Positions 11,801 to 26,800 of a stretch of 64,000 nucleotides of DNA are shown here, one piece after another (positions within the stretch are counted from its first letter, which is position 1; every line of letters begins with the position of its first letter). The notes under the pieces were generated by a model. That model had not been told where the DNA came from and did not search any database. It was given only the letters and a program-made list of their open reading frames with translations. The stretch lies in the NCBI RefSeq assembly GCF_963576615.1, contig NC_088709.1:22399243-22463242 (forward strand), read 5' to 3'. This stretch comes from Watersipora subatra (lineage: Eukaryota > Bryozoa > Gymnolaemata > Cheilostomatida > Watersiporidae). Both the position numbers and the translations under genes were made by a program.

Positions 11801-14800
11801 TGACTACTAATATTGCATTTCTCAACCTTTAGTACCCTTTCTTTTTTCCAATATCACTTTGGTCGTGGGCTGTATGACTGTAGAATTTCTAGTATTTAAC
11901 AATGTTGCATAAAAGCTCAGTGCACTCATTGATGTTTGCTACAGTTTGCAGCAAAAACTAGCTTGGTACGTGCAATAGAAGAGGAGTTACGAGCATCGAT
12001 TCGTTGTAAGATCTGATTACTGCAATGAGGCTATCAAATAATATGCTATATATCTGCATATTTATAAGTTATATAATGATAGTATACCAAATGCTACAAA
12101 TATATATTTATGAACAAGTGACATAAACGAACCATACTGATAATACATGTAGAAACAAAAATTAACGTTTTAAAAACCAGAAATATTTGCATCGTTTGCT
12201 CGGCCAGCGCGATCTGATTTTTTCTGTCGATGAAACAAGCATGTTCTGGCTGTTCAATATCTTCCACAATGTCTACTGAGTAGAACTCTGCTTCTACACT
12301 GCTGAACTAGTCAATATTATCGTCCAAAAAGTATTTTCAGCAGAGCAAAACTTTTAAGCGTGGCATTTTGCATTTTAAATCATTGATCTCAGGACTTTCA
12401 GATCTGGAGGTGGTGAGGCCAACTATTACACTACAGTACCCAAAAAATAAAAAATCGTTAAAACATTTATAACATCTGTTAGAATACTCAGGCTTAAAGC
12501 TCTTGGGGTCATTAACTAGCATGGTCGACACTTACGTGTAACGAAACAATTATTAGGCTGTCAGCAAACATAGCGATTGTTTTAGTAAAGCTAGGCTTAC
12601 CTTTTCTAACTTATCAGGTAAGTTACTCAAATTATTACCTGCGCAATATCGAGCATTCATCTAGTATTGCATAAAATGAAATATTTTAATATACAATGTA
12701 TGTAATGCTTTGCGCCTCTAAGCATATTTTTATGTGTTATGCAAAAAAATTCTAATTTAATGAATATATAAAAATATACCACTATATATTATATAATGCG
12801 ACATAATTAATCTGAACTTATGTGCTAAGTAGTATATTATATACAATATACTACTTGGCATGTATGTTATATCGTTATATACATTATAACAATGATATAC
12901 ATATCATTATATATCATTGTACATTATACATATTGTATATAGCATACTATATATAATATACTATATGTAATATACTATAAATAATATGTATAACAATATA
13001 ATGTAGGCCTATGTGCTAAGTCATTAGGATACATGCAAACTCTAAATGCTGTGAACATACCGAGAGTGAAGAAAGGAATGCGGCCAACAAACTGGACAAG
13101 TTTTCCAAAGAGAAGCGAACAGATGGCTCCGGCTGTACCATAGCATATTATTGCATAACCAACCCACCAATTGCCAAACGAGCAGGTGATGAATGCCTAA
13201 AATGATAGAACAGTTTGATCTTTTACTGCGCAAGCTGAATTTAAAATGTCCTTCAAGGTGCTTTTGGACTTTATACCCAAACCTGAAAGGAGTGCGCATG
13301 ACAAAATAATGAAACATTTTTTAATGTGAAATATGTATATTGATAGTCGTTCATGTAGCACTATGCAGATATATAACCTTGGAATTGTCTTCTATTTCCT
13401 GCTGTTGGGTCATATCTGTCTTAATAACCGGAGAACGAATCCAATCAAATATTTTCAGCAAATGTCAAATGTGTTTTTCTAGATATCCGTTGGGTTTTTG
13501 CTGCCTAAACATTAAACATATTTATATAAATGTTTTTAATGATACGTTGCCGGGATGGGCTTATTTGCTACCAGCAGGACCTACCAGCAGGACCCCAGGC
13601 TACCTACCAGCAGGACCCCAGACTACCTACCAGCAGGACCCCAGACTACCTACCAGCAGGACCCCAGACTACCCTCTCATACCCCAAAATAAAAACTGCT
13701 GTAATTCTGCAGAGAAACTAGTTAAGTAGGAAATTTCATTGTAAGTGGCTCATGCATACTGAATTGAGTATTCTCTACACATACGAAATTCATAAGCGTC
13801 CAAAGATTTTTATAACACTACACATGCTGTACATTACTCTCTGGCAGCCTTGGCCGGTGATCGCCTATCTGTCAACCTTACACCTGCAGAAAGCAAATTA
13901 ATCAAACGCAACAACCGTACTTAGATTTACCTGTGTGCCTAATCTCACCTGCGTGTAGTCTGACCCAAAGAATGCGTGTTGAAGTCCTGTATGTATTGTG
14001 ATGGGAATGAGTAGGAGTTGTCTTTTATCTTTTAGTTGCAGGAATGCGGCTATCAAGAGCTTAGGCTTACAATTAGCCTTAGCACACAGGCCTCCTGATT
14101 TATGCATCTCAACTGGAAGCTTTTGTAGAAGGGTTGAAACAATTATAAGAGCGATGCATGTACACCCTGTGTAGATCCCAGCCAGCATGTACAACTGCAT
14201 AACAAGAAAAGGTATATTCACTAATATTCAATTTTATTAACTATAGATAAGATTTTTGATACAATAAAATTGTTTTGTAAGAGTTTGATGCCATGGCACG
14301 CCTAGACCTCAACCATCAGGTAACAGTAACATAATGACTATTATCGTTACCTGGTGATCCAGTTCAAGGCGTTTCTGTCACTAAACTTACGAAACAGTTT
14401 TGTAGCAGCTGATAAATAATTTAATTTATAATTACAAACAATAACCATGTATATACCGGAAAGCTATTAAAATAAATCTCATTTGATAAAATTTTTTATT
14501 GATATACAAAAAACATGAAACTAGTTTGATTTCAACTTGTACGCTAAAAATATCGTACACTTGGAGCGATCATCATGTGTGATAAGTATGTCTAAAAGTA
14601 ATCTGTGATGCTACCAGATGGTCCAGGGGCGCAATTAGTAGTGTGCATGACTGCAAATCTGGATGTCTAAGTTCAGTTTCTACATCAGGTAATACTTTTT
14701 ATTAATGTTTTTCAGGCAGACAGAAGGATGGACATGACTCTTATTATAGTAATGGTTAAACTTCACCAATTAAAATGCAATATGATATACACTTTAACAA

Positions 14801-17800
14801 TACTATTGTTTTAGGCAAAAGAGTCCTTATTAAATTTTAGTTCCACATAAGAATGCCTGGCTATTATCCCATTAAATGTATTTTTAAAATACTTTTTTAA
14901 CACTAAATTGGTCAATTTCTGTATAAGGGTAGTTATAAAAAATTGCTTGGTAAAATAGAAATAAAGTATGCTTCCAGCTTTAGCAATTTGGTGAAAATCG
15001 ACTTACTTTGCTCTCTGGTGGTCTGAGCAGGTTGGTGTTGTTACCCGCTGTATTTTGTGGACAGAATGCTTTTCCACACAGTTTCAGCTCCTAAAATAGT
15101 ACAATATATGCATTTCAAACCATTATCACTACTCTCATTATCAAAGCTATTTTTACTACCAATGTTATTATTATTGTTGTTATATCCAACACTTATTATT
15201 CTTGTTATTATATCCAACACTTATTATTCTTGTTATTATATCCAACACTTATTATTCTTGTTATTATATCTAACACTTATTATTCTTGTTGTTATATCCA
15301 ACACTTATTATTCTTGTTATTATATCTAACACTTATTATTCTTGTTATTATATCCAACACTTATTATTCTTGTTATTATATCCAACACTTATTATTCTTG
15401 TTATTATATCCAACACTTATTATTCTTGTTATTATATCCAACACTTATTATTCTTGTTATTATATCCAACACTTATTATTCTTGTTATTATATCTAACAC
15501 TTATTATTCTTGTTATTATATCCAACACTTATTATTCTTGTTATTATATCCAACACTTATTATTCTTGTTATTATATCCACCATTTATTATTCTTGTTAT
15601 TATATTCAACACTTATTATTCTTGTTATTATATCCAACACTTATTATTATTGTTATTATATCCAACACTTATTATTCTTGTTATTATATCCAACACTTAT
15701 TATTCTTGTTATTATATCTAACACTTATTATTCTTGTTATTATATCCAACACTTATTATTCTTGTTATTATATCCAACACTTATTATTCTTGTTATTATA
15801 TCCACCATTTATTATTCTTGTTATTATATCCAACACTTATTATTCTTGTTATTATATCCAACACTTATTATTATTGTTATTATATCCAACACTTATTATT
15901 CGTGTTATTATATCCAACACTTATTGTTCTTGTTATTATATCCAACACTTATTATTCTTGTTATTATATCCAACACTTATTATTCTTGTTATTATATCCA
16001 ACACTCATTATTCTTGTTATTATATCCAACACTTATTATTATTGTTATTATATCCAACACTTATTATTTGTGTTATTATATCCAACACTTATTGTTCTTG
16101 TTATTATATCCAACACTTATTATTCTTGTTATTATATCCAACACTTATTATTCTTGTTATTATATCCAACACTCATTATTCTTGTTATTATATCCAACAC
16201 TTATTATTATTGTTATTATATCCAACACTTATTATTCTTGTTATTATATCCAACACTTATTATTCTTGTTATTATATTCAACACTTATTATTCTTGTTAT
16301 TATATCCAACACTTATTATTCTTGTTATTATATCCAACACTTATTATTCTTGTTATTATATCCAACACTTATTATTCTTGTTATTATATCTAACACTTAT
16401 TAATCTTGTTATTATATCTAACACTTATTATTCTTGTTATTATATCCAACACTTATTATTCTTGTTATTATATCTAACACTTATTAATCTTGTTATTATA
16501 TCTAACACTTATTATTCTTGTTATTATATCCAACACTTATTATTATTGTTATTATATCCAACACTTATTATTCTTGTTATTATATCCAACACTTATTATT
16601 ATTGTTGTTATATCCAACACTTATTATTATTGTTATTATATCCAACACTTATTATTCTTGTTATTATATCCAACACTTATTATTCTTGTTATTATATCCA
16701 ACACTTATTATTCTTGTTATTATATCCAACACTTATTATTCTTGTTGTTATATCCAATATAATTGCTTCAGTGCATTTGTTTAAGCTTTTTAATTTGTTA
16801 CAAATAAATATTCTTACTAACTCTGGCAATTTAGGATTTTTATTACATCTGGTGACATGAATTAATTTACCTTATCCCCAAAGTAAATTACCTCTGCAGA
16901 TAAAGGTGCGATGGAGTAATTAGCATCTGATGGAGTCAGCACTTGGCTTGATATGATGTTTCCCCATACAGAAGCTACAAAAAGTAAAAAAAAACTCTTT
17001 GTTCTAGACGAGTAACTTATAATCAGTTTTATCAAGGTAAATGATGAAAAACAATGACACCAGGTTGCTGGATGTCTGCAGGGAGCAGATTACTTTGTTT
17101 GATTTGCTAAAGTTTCAGCATCCCTTATTGTTTTTAAAATTTGAAATTGATTACTCATGGATTGTTTGAGGCTTGACAACATAAAAATCAGTAAAACCTC
17201 TGATGGTTTTGTTCATTTGTCTCCAATTCAGCAAGTGTTGGTGCAACCACAATTATACATGTAGTTAGATAATTCCGTAATTAACCTCGATAAGGTAAAT
17301 ACCAGAAGTGTGTGTGTTTTAGTTTATCATGATATTATAAGTCAGTTTTAATAAAATTGATAACTATATAACTGAACTTCAACACACAAAGTCAATCTGT
17401 TGCGATATTTACTATGTATGCCGTGTAGAGAGCTATAAACCGTTGTTTTATATGAGGCAAAAAAGAACTGAGATATTTTATGTTCTCACTCCTTACAAGT
17501 TGGTTAAACAAAAAAAAGTCATGCATGTTTTCTTTGTGAAGGAGCCATTGTTTAATGGTCTGAATCGCTGCACCCAAAAACAAAAGAATGGGCATTAAAC
17601 TTTTAGCATGGCCACCAGTGGTGGCAGGAAGACTGTCTGGCCTTAAACTACTATCTCTGCCAAACAAACAATTTAAACTCACCAGCTTTGTCTGGTCAAC
17701 ACCAGAGCCTGCCAAAAGGTGTGACTGTACTAGTTTGCACATTTTTGCACTTCTTAAAACACAAATAGCAGCTTACGATAAGTCGTACTATAAGAATTAC

Positions 17801-20800
17801 CATAAATTTTTAATGTTACTTGAACATTTTCAAATATTTAATAGATGTTAATAGTTTTTATAATGTATTTTGTTTCCAATCTGATAGCCTAAATGTGGGT
17901 GTTCAAGAAGCTGGGTCTCAGGAACAAGACTGAGTTTCAAAACCAAATAGTTTTGGCTATCTGGCGGAACACATGAAATAAATGTGTATGTGAAGTTCGG
18001 ATAAATATGGTGAAAAAATGTGGAAATTAGTAACAGACATGCAAATTGAAAAGATGGGACTTATTAATTTATAGATATCTCTACTTGAAAGTAGAAGCTG
18101 TACATGATGACTTTATCGTACCCTGAGTCCTCTGAACTTACTGTAGTCAGGTGTCTTTAAAGTTGTCCACAATTAGGTCACACACTGGTTGAACTGACCA
18201 TGCCAGTTATGTCACACACTGGTTAGATTGACCGGCTAGCCACACGGAGTATGTCACACACTAGTTGAACTGACCAGCTGACTACACCGAGCAAATCATA
18301 TAACTGGCAGACTGGCCAGTCAACCACCGCAATGCACTGATGAGCAGTAAAAGAATATTGTTGGTAAAACAACTTACAAGATAAGACAACTTACAAGATG
18401 TCATGAAAAGGTAGAAAACTCCAAAGAAAAGATTGACAGCTGCATCATTGGATACTCCTTTCTTCTTTGCGTAGTCATGAGCCAACTGAAACACAGACGG
18501 AAACTTGAAGGAGAAGGAATACATTCAACAAGAAAAGTGTTGTGTATTGCATGAGAGCTAATGTTGCATAAATACATGTACACACAGAACAAATACATTT
18601 GTAGGCAAGGCCATGTTTCTCCGCTGGTGTGCGGTACACATGTTTGTTGATATAAAATATAATATTGTTGCAGCTTTTGTGTGTCTATTTGAAAAACAGA
18701 GTCAAAAGATTTAGAAAATATTTCTATAAGCTGTAGTTCTTGGATATGGTTTTCTATTTTCAAATATATTTCGTGTTAAAAGTAAGTACGCAATTACAAT
18801 CCAAAATCAAAGAAGATAAATCCTAAAACTTTGAAATATTATCATGTTATAATTGAAGCTATTTATCTTTTATTGATTGCCCTTATATATCTGTAAATAA
18901 AACATAATTTATTATAAACTTTTACGTAATTATGGATATTTAACTGTAAATGTTATTAACTCTCATACAGTGATGTGCAAAATTATGGCAACCCCCTGCA
19001 CAATTTGACAAGCGTCACGTTTCACTGATATTTTTTGTGTTTAAAATCAAAAAAACTAGGCAACTGTACAAAGAACTCTAAATTATGAAAACCAAAAATG
19101 ATAAACTAGTTTTTGAAAACTTCAGTAAGATCTATTTGCAAATTAATAAAGTCAAACAATAATAGTTTTGAGTATATACATGAGAACCAATATTTTGTTT
19201 GCATGACACCTGCATAAAATTTGTGTTGAATAATATTAAAAACATAATCTTTTCTATGGATGCATATGTAATTATAAACCTGAATTCAATTTGCTGCAAT
19301 TAATCAGATATTACGAGTCTATATAATTATTCAAATGACAATATTTTGTTTTACACTTTTAGAATCTTCAGATTATAGGCTGTCAGAATAAAAAACTTTC
19401 TCTTATTTATGAAACTGCATTATATTATATATATTATTTAAAAGTAAGTAAAACTTATTATGTAAAAAAAGTTCAAAAGAATCCATGAAATAAAATTAAT
19501 AAGCTGCTGGTGTAGCAAGCTCTACAGGTGTTACACCTGTAGGTAAATAAGGTGCTGACACAAAGGCTACAGTAGCCTTTGTGTCAGCACATTCCTTTAA
19601 TGCGTTAAAACTTTCTTATCCAACAAGTTTAAAACTTCTGTAACAAGTTTACTTTGAAAATATGGATACTTCAACTTTAAACAGGAAAATAAACATGAGG
19701 TCGGTCCAGCTGGGAAATTTGTTTGCCAAAAATATTATCGCCTGTCATGTCAGAGACTGGATTCAATTTAACCTTTGATGAAATCTATACCATCTGAATT
19801 TAATAGTGTCCTTGGTTTAATGCTGCCAACTATGAGACAGTACACTGTCAGATGGACATATCCAAGAAAATGGCAAACTCCCAATATATAAGTTAATTTT
19901 AATGTAGTAATAATATAGTTTACATTAATGTATATTAATATAATTATATTATTATACATTGTATATACAAATATATTTGCAACGAGTCATTAGCAATGTC
20001 AATATTTTAGGGTTCATTACCAAATTAAAGCTGGTATATTTAATTTTTTCTATAACAATGAATATTTTTGGATTTAAAGAAAGATTCATTTTGGTATTCT
20101 AATCTTAGATTGTATACTCAATTTATATAAAAATGTAAAAAACTCTGAAGCACATTACATTAAATTCAATACATAAAACTTTCATAGTATGTTAGCATTA
20201 CTTGCTATTTATATTTGTGACCAAGGCAGTCAGAATGTACAATCGTGCTAAAACAACATTTTTGAGTTATTTACAGATTCAAAATCAGCAAACCTAAATT
20301 TTAGGTTTCAAACATTGATATACTCTTATAAATAGTACTCTTCCTGTCTAGTGTCTCGTGCAAGATCCGACAGGTGGGCCGATGAAGCGCAGATAATAAG
20401 TACGTCCACCATTACTCTGAATTGCCAAAAGGCAGTTGATTACCCAACACTTAGTAGCCCAACACTCTACAGAGTGTTGGGCTACTAAGCTGAATGCTAA
20501 AAGTTTAGATTCCATACGGATCAACCTTTTATCCTAATCTCTTACATGGCAGACAGACAGACACAGGTTTTATTGTAGTAAAGATTGTATGTAGGTTGAA
20601 GCAAATCTATATGTATATATAAATCTTCAAGTTTGTCGCCTGTCTGTCCAGCTATAGCTATTAAAATCTTAGAATTTTCTGTGCAAATACTTTTTTATTA
20701 CCCAAGCAATGCCGGGTATTCAACTAGTATGCCTATAAGAATACACCATAATTAGTTTATTTCATTTCTTCTCCCGAGACCTACATATCTATGAATACTC

Positions 20801-23800
20801 ATTAACAGCTACTGCAGACAATTATCCTTAGCACAAATACTTAAAGCAAATGCGTTGTACAAAGTTATGAAAAATAATGCTAAATGTACAAGGTGTTTTA
20901 TATGCAGAAGAATAAACTATTAAATTAATCGTTATTAAAAATACTATATTACTGTTTAACTTTAGGTACACATGAACAAAAGTGTAGCATCATCTCTGTA
21001 CAGGTACAGAGATGATGATGCTATGCAGCATAATCCAATTTAGTTTATATTTGGTAAAGTCTTATATTGATTTGGTATATATAATTTTATTAATTTTAAT
21101 ATGTATAAAAATAGCAATGAAAAACTACAATAGTTGTTACAAAGTAGCGCAGTTTTTAAAATTTACAAAATAGGAACTCTGCCAAACTTTTTAAAACCTT
21201 AAGTGCCTGTTATATGAAATGTTTTTTATGCAGAGTTAAATAGTGAGTTGAACAACCTACATTATATCATGAACAAAAAGTTTACATTTAAAGCTTTTAG
21301 CTGAGACCATGGATAAAGGTTTTCCTTAAGAATTGTGTAAGTAATATTTGCCCAGCTCAAGATTTGATGAAGCAACTTAGCCTAAGTGTCAAGAAAACAT
21401 ATAAAATCCGGGTCTTCCCTACCCAGCTAGGAATCCAGCGATAGACATCAGTCGAACTTAAAACAAATTTTCAAAACTATTTTCTAGTTGCAAATAATAT
21501 TTTTAATAATTCCATTGTGTACATATCAAATAAACCTTGTTATCAATAAGTTTTAATGTAAACGATGATACGCCCCTTTAAAAAACTAGCATAAAAGGCT
21601 TTGATAATTTACATTAATGAAGATGAAAAATAGTTGTGTTTAAATTATATAAAAATAAAAATAGTTTTGATCAATTAATAGGTCTTTGACAAAAATTTAA
21701 AAAACATATAGAACAGTCTATAATAAATTAAAAATTGTTTTAGTGAATGGGGAGTCGTCTACTTATTAATTATGTAGCTATTGTTCTCCAGAAACTCTGA
21801 TGAAATGTTTTATTGTTAGCATCTCTAGACCATTTTAAAAATGCGTTGCATAATCAAAACCCATGGTGTTGTTTTGTACAAGTTTAAAGCCTAGCCAAGG
21901 ACCAGTTTAGCTCATATCTGATTGATACACCCTTTTATTTCAACCTTATTATCAGTAGATTTGCTGACCTGTGTGCAGCTGTGCCCCAACCTAAACCTTT
22001 AGCTATTTGTCAAGAACCACAGCTAGTGTAGGGAATCTTCAAAAAAGTTTGAATATTAGGTACTGTTAAACTATCAACAATCTGAGGTAGAAGAGCTGTA
22101 ACACAATCTCTCAGAGTTGTCAGAAGAGATGTTTTATAATCCGAGACTGTAATTTATATAATTATGCAGTATGTAATTATATAATTATACTCAGATGTGT
22201 CAACAATGCTAATGTTAACTTCAATTTAAAAAAATTAATGTTCATGTAATCTAGAAGTATACTTTCAATACTTTATAGTGATCATTGAATAATTTATACG
22301 CTGAAATAAGGCATCTTATCTACACACCAAAATACACAAAAAAAAAAAATATATATATATATATATCTGCTCTTAATTTTCATAAGAATGAAATTCTTTT
22401 GAATTTTCATAACAATAAAAAATATAATTTTTTTTATGTAATGTTTTTGATAATGAATGATAAGGTTTTCTATTCAATTTACATGGTTTTCAAACTCTGC
22501 TGCCAGTAAAAAAGCCTAAAATAAATTCAATTCATAGTGTTGAAGGTTTTCTTTATTTTCTGCTTTTAGCTTAACAGCAGAAATTATCTAATCATTCCAA
22601 TGTAAAATTCTAGAATGATCTGTAAGTATGGAGTGAGATATTTAATTTATTATTGAAACATTATACTGATAAAACACTGATTACACTAATCATTATTAAA
22701 GTTTAGTTTAATATATTCTTTTTTCCTCTTTTGTTGCCAAATAAAATAGCTCTGCACCAGCTCTGTAGATTTGCATAGATAACAAACGTTTGTTTGATGG
22801 CTCATTTGAATAAATATTAGAAGTCTCACCATAAAGGATTAAATACAGTAATTTTATATAAAACTTGTTGACATACTAGATTTGACAACCTTGCCATGTG
22901 ATCTGAGAGTCTTAACTTACAGATTTAATAGCTTCACATAATTCAGTAGAAGCTTTTAAAAAGTCAGTAGACATATTGAGGATACTACGTAACAGATACT
23001 CAAAAATATTCAAGAAATAACATCGAAAATTTAAACGTTTCACTCTTTAGTACAAAGCTATAATATTTGAGCCCCAATAAGCGCTTCCCATTAACTAAGT
23101 GGGTATTGACTAGTCAGTGCAATGACATATTATAATAAAATCAATAGAGTGTTAAATGACCTCTATTAGACCTCTATTGTTTTTCTACACATAACATGAA
23201 TTTATGCTAGATACTAGGATGCACGCATGGTTGCTCAAAAACAACCTTGCTCAAGATGTCAAGCAGATTTTATAAACAAAACCTTCTGACATCTGCCACA
23301 TTTTGTTCAGTCTGCTATCACAAAAACACACTTATCTTCAAACACTTTTAGTTAAGATTTTATTGGGTCCTCTAGCAGACTAATAGAAATGACATATATA
23401 GAAACATCATACCACTCTGTACAATATAACAGTACTCAGTTTGCAGTCTGTTTAAAGCGTACAACGCATCACAGAACTTTAAAACTATTAAACAGAACTG
23501 TTACCAGACCCAGGAACTTTGTATTTGCAGCACACCATCAGCCCTCAACGTGTTAATAGCAATGTGAAACCAACTTTTATTTTAAAAACAGAACCAAAAC
23601 TTGTAAAGAGATATTACTACATTCATTCTTTTGGAGTTTATTTTACAAATATATTTTTTTGATTTTCAGAACACTACCAATAAAGCAGTAAGATATTTCT
23701 ACAGCTGTCAATAAATCTACAATTAGCAATGCCTGATCTGCACAAAAAATTTTTGTTTTAATATTGCTATAAACAGGTCAGAAAAGATTACATTGAGAAT

Positions 23801-26800
23801 TTTATTTATTCTTTGACAGTTTGTGGACAGTAATGCTTTTCATCCTTAATCCGTTCTATTATAATGTAGATGGTAATGTGTAGGAGGGAAAACTCTAAAC
23901 AAATTTTATCTAACCATGACTTTAACAAAGTGACTGACTAACTTTAGTTTAGGAGACCATATTTGTTTATGCACTTTGCAACCTGATTTGTTAAAAAGCC
24001 TGTAACAACAGAGGTCACTGTCATAATGCTTTGTTAAAATAATTAAAATCTATTGTAAAAGGCTACATTGTTTACTAAAAAACCTTATTTAAAGGTTAAC
24101 TCACTCAGTTTACTGAATCAAAGATTTGTTGAATGTTATTTGAGGAGTTTTTTTAGTAAGAAACAGTTTGTGTATAACTGATTGGTGTATTTTACCTGCA
24201 GTCTGTTTTGTTTATTATCCCATGTTTAGTTGTGCTGTATATTTTAATATGAAGATGTAAAACAATTAATTGCTAATCTAGAAAGGGGTATTTGTCACTT
24301 GATATTCTAAAATTTATTGTGGTATCAAAATTGGCTCTTACGGTCATTTACAGGTTAGCAGTAAACTTGTACAGCCATAGCTTTAGCGCCAGTAAAACCG
24401 TCCCATGATCCAATAGGTTGTTTGGATGTTTGCTAATCCAGTATGAACTGCAGCATTCATTAAGCTGATTACAAGTTTGTTATACTCATGATAGCTCTGA
24501 GTAGACAAGAGCTCTTTTGGATGTTATACAGGTACATATTTTTGGTGAAATTGTATGAGTCATGTTTTAGCTTGTTATAGGCAACATATGTTGAATTTCA
24601 GTATTTAACTAGCCAAATTTCCGGTGTTGCACGGGTTTTATAAACAGCCTATAAGTAGTGGCAGGTATGTAGTTGCCACTAGCTAATTTGAGTAAGCTAG
24701 TATCCGTATTGCTAAACTTACTAACAAGTGTTGTGAGAGCAAGATTCAATAACGTTGCACCGAACACAGTCGCTATGTGTATTTTAACCCAGATAATGAC
24801 CCGTATTGCCCAATGAATCCATTGCATCTCTTGTGGTCTAATGGGTTAAATTCTCGCCTTGTAAATAGGAGGTTGTGAGATCAAATATTGTGTAAAAAGG
24901 ATTTTCATTGGTAGATTCTAATTGCTATAGCTGGGCGGACGAGTGACAAACTATTGAGATTTATATATAGTAGCTGAATGCTGGCATTGCACGGGTAATA
25001 AAAGTCTTTGGACAGAAAATTTATTTTTTTTCAACATACAACATTTACCATTCTAAATTTTAAACTTCCTATCAAGAAAAAAGTATTTTGTGTAGTCCAA
25101 ATAAATTAAAAAAAAAATAAAACAACTGTAAAGGTTTTCAAACTTTTTCAAACAACTGTAACGTTTAAATTTCATATCATGAAAGAAGTGTTTCATTGAA
25201 ATAAATTAGGAGGAAAAATAAAACTATAAAGGTGTTTAAATGTAACTGTGAAATTATTAGCAAAAATTGCTAAATATAGTCTATTTTGCTACGATTACAA
25301 TGAAAAATTATGAGTATACAATTATACGATTTTAGTTCGTTTCAGTGTTGACATCATAAGGCGAAAATATCGTATAGACGTATAGAGTGGTATAGAAATC
25401 CATAGTAATTATTTAATGCAATTACTGCCCGATAAAAATCCTCAAAATTATCGTCATTAAAAATAGTAACAAAACAATATGTTAACCTTATTAACTATAG
25501 GTACCTACAATAACTTTAGTGCATTTTGTGATTATGATCTGCAAGATAATGTAACATTACAATGTGCTACATAGAAAGTTCTTACCTTCAAGACAGATGT
25601 GTAGCATAAACGCTGAATTTAACTTAAATAAATTTAGCTTACTAAACACATTCTTGAAGGAAGTTTTAGTATATATTTTAGTAAACCTCAAACTTTGAAC
25701 TAAAATTTTATCATTTATCTGTTCGAAAAATCGTTTTTACCACAACGGGTAATGTTGAACTCGCCTTGGCAAGCAAAGTATATTCCTTAATAACGTATAT
25801 AATCAGTACACAAATCTCCAAATTTTAATTTCAAGAGAAACGATCGTTGATATCGCGTGGCAGAAAAAATTCCCCTTAACCAAAAGCATTGTTTTTCATA
25901 CAGTTAGGCAAAAAATATTCTATAACAGGGGCATCATTACGCATGAGTGCAATGCTTAAATAATGTCATTTACATGTGCATACAGTATTAGGTATACGAT
26001 AAGGGCAATATATTGTTAAGGACTGTATAGCGCAATGGTTAAGGGTGTGGTTTGAATCTTGCAGTGGCAATCTCTGTGAGTTTAAATCCAGCACGGAGCA
26101 AGCTTTTAATGCAAATTTTTTCACAGCTATAGCTGGACAAACCAAAGTACAAACTTTGAGATCTATATAGATAGAAGATATACTGTTTTAAAAGCTTTGA
26201 GTATTTTAGTAAGTTGAACTACTTGTTCAGATGTATTTGAACTACTAAATAAAAAAAACAACAAGTAGGACAATCCACCAGTACGGAAAATAATTATAAA
26301 ATTAAAGCTTAAGTATTTTTGGTTAAACCAAATGTCATCATGCTGAGCAGTTATCGATGAGGTCATATAACATTAGCTAATTACAACCAATCACTTCTTT
26401 CAACAAAATGAACTACTGTTAGCTGATTCTGATACAAAAAATGACATCAGACACCTTACAGACTTGTATCAATGTTCTATTTCCCAAGCCTTTTTACGTT
26501 CTTTGTTCAGATTGAACTCCAAAATACACTCAGGATTTGGTAAGGCTTCTGTTTTGAAAAGTTCAAAGTTAAAATTCACTGGAACAGATCACCAACAGGT
26601 AAAAACATAAAATGCATACATTCAAACTAGCTCAAAATAGCTTTTTCACGCTGGCTCTTACTAGCTGTCTCACACAGCGCATCTATGTCTGAACTAGTTG
26701 TGATGCACTTACAGTGTTTAGATAGTGTCCCTTCGCTGCCCACAGAGGTGCCGCTCCCATACCAGCCATAACTGCCGCAGGTATAAACACACCCCATGTT

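Larger units (their letters stand above)
9438..13060 (-). other. Gene A intron 8
   Basis: GT-AG intron of 3623 bp. It holds a mariner-like MITE (9572-10554), an adjoining CTAGT-family or SINE-like segment (10555-10760) and a strongly AT-rich tract with many short palindromic TATA-type repeats at 12780-13010. No further exon was recognised. Confidence 0.8.
18486..26712 (-). other. Gene A intron 3 (8.2 kb)
   Basis: The longest intron of the window. It contains a Tc1-like inverted-repeat end near 18969, perfect hairpins at 19522-19542, 19552-19590 and 20450-20489, a bulged hairpin at 20986-21022, CTAGT-family copies at 20605-20730 and 24608-25260, and a SINE-like copy at 26022-26175. The parts at 21100-24600 and 25300-26000 show only AT-rich sequence without recognised features. 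Confidence 0.8.

Noticed and set aside
15286..16860. 524-codon open frame on the plus strand
   Set aside because: It is a cycling hydrophobic 28-residue peptide produced by the 28-bp array, and overlapping frames show the same pattern. It lies in an intron of a well-supported minus-strand gene.
26022..26110. Possible tRNA gene
   Set aside because: A-box and B-box-like parts are present but no acceptor stem or intact cloverleaf could be formed, and the tail matches a dispersed repeat. A SINE-like remnant is the better reading.
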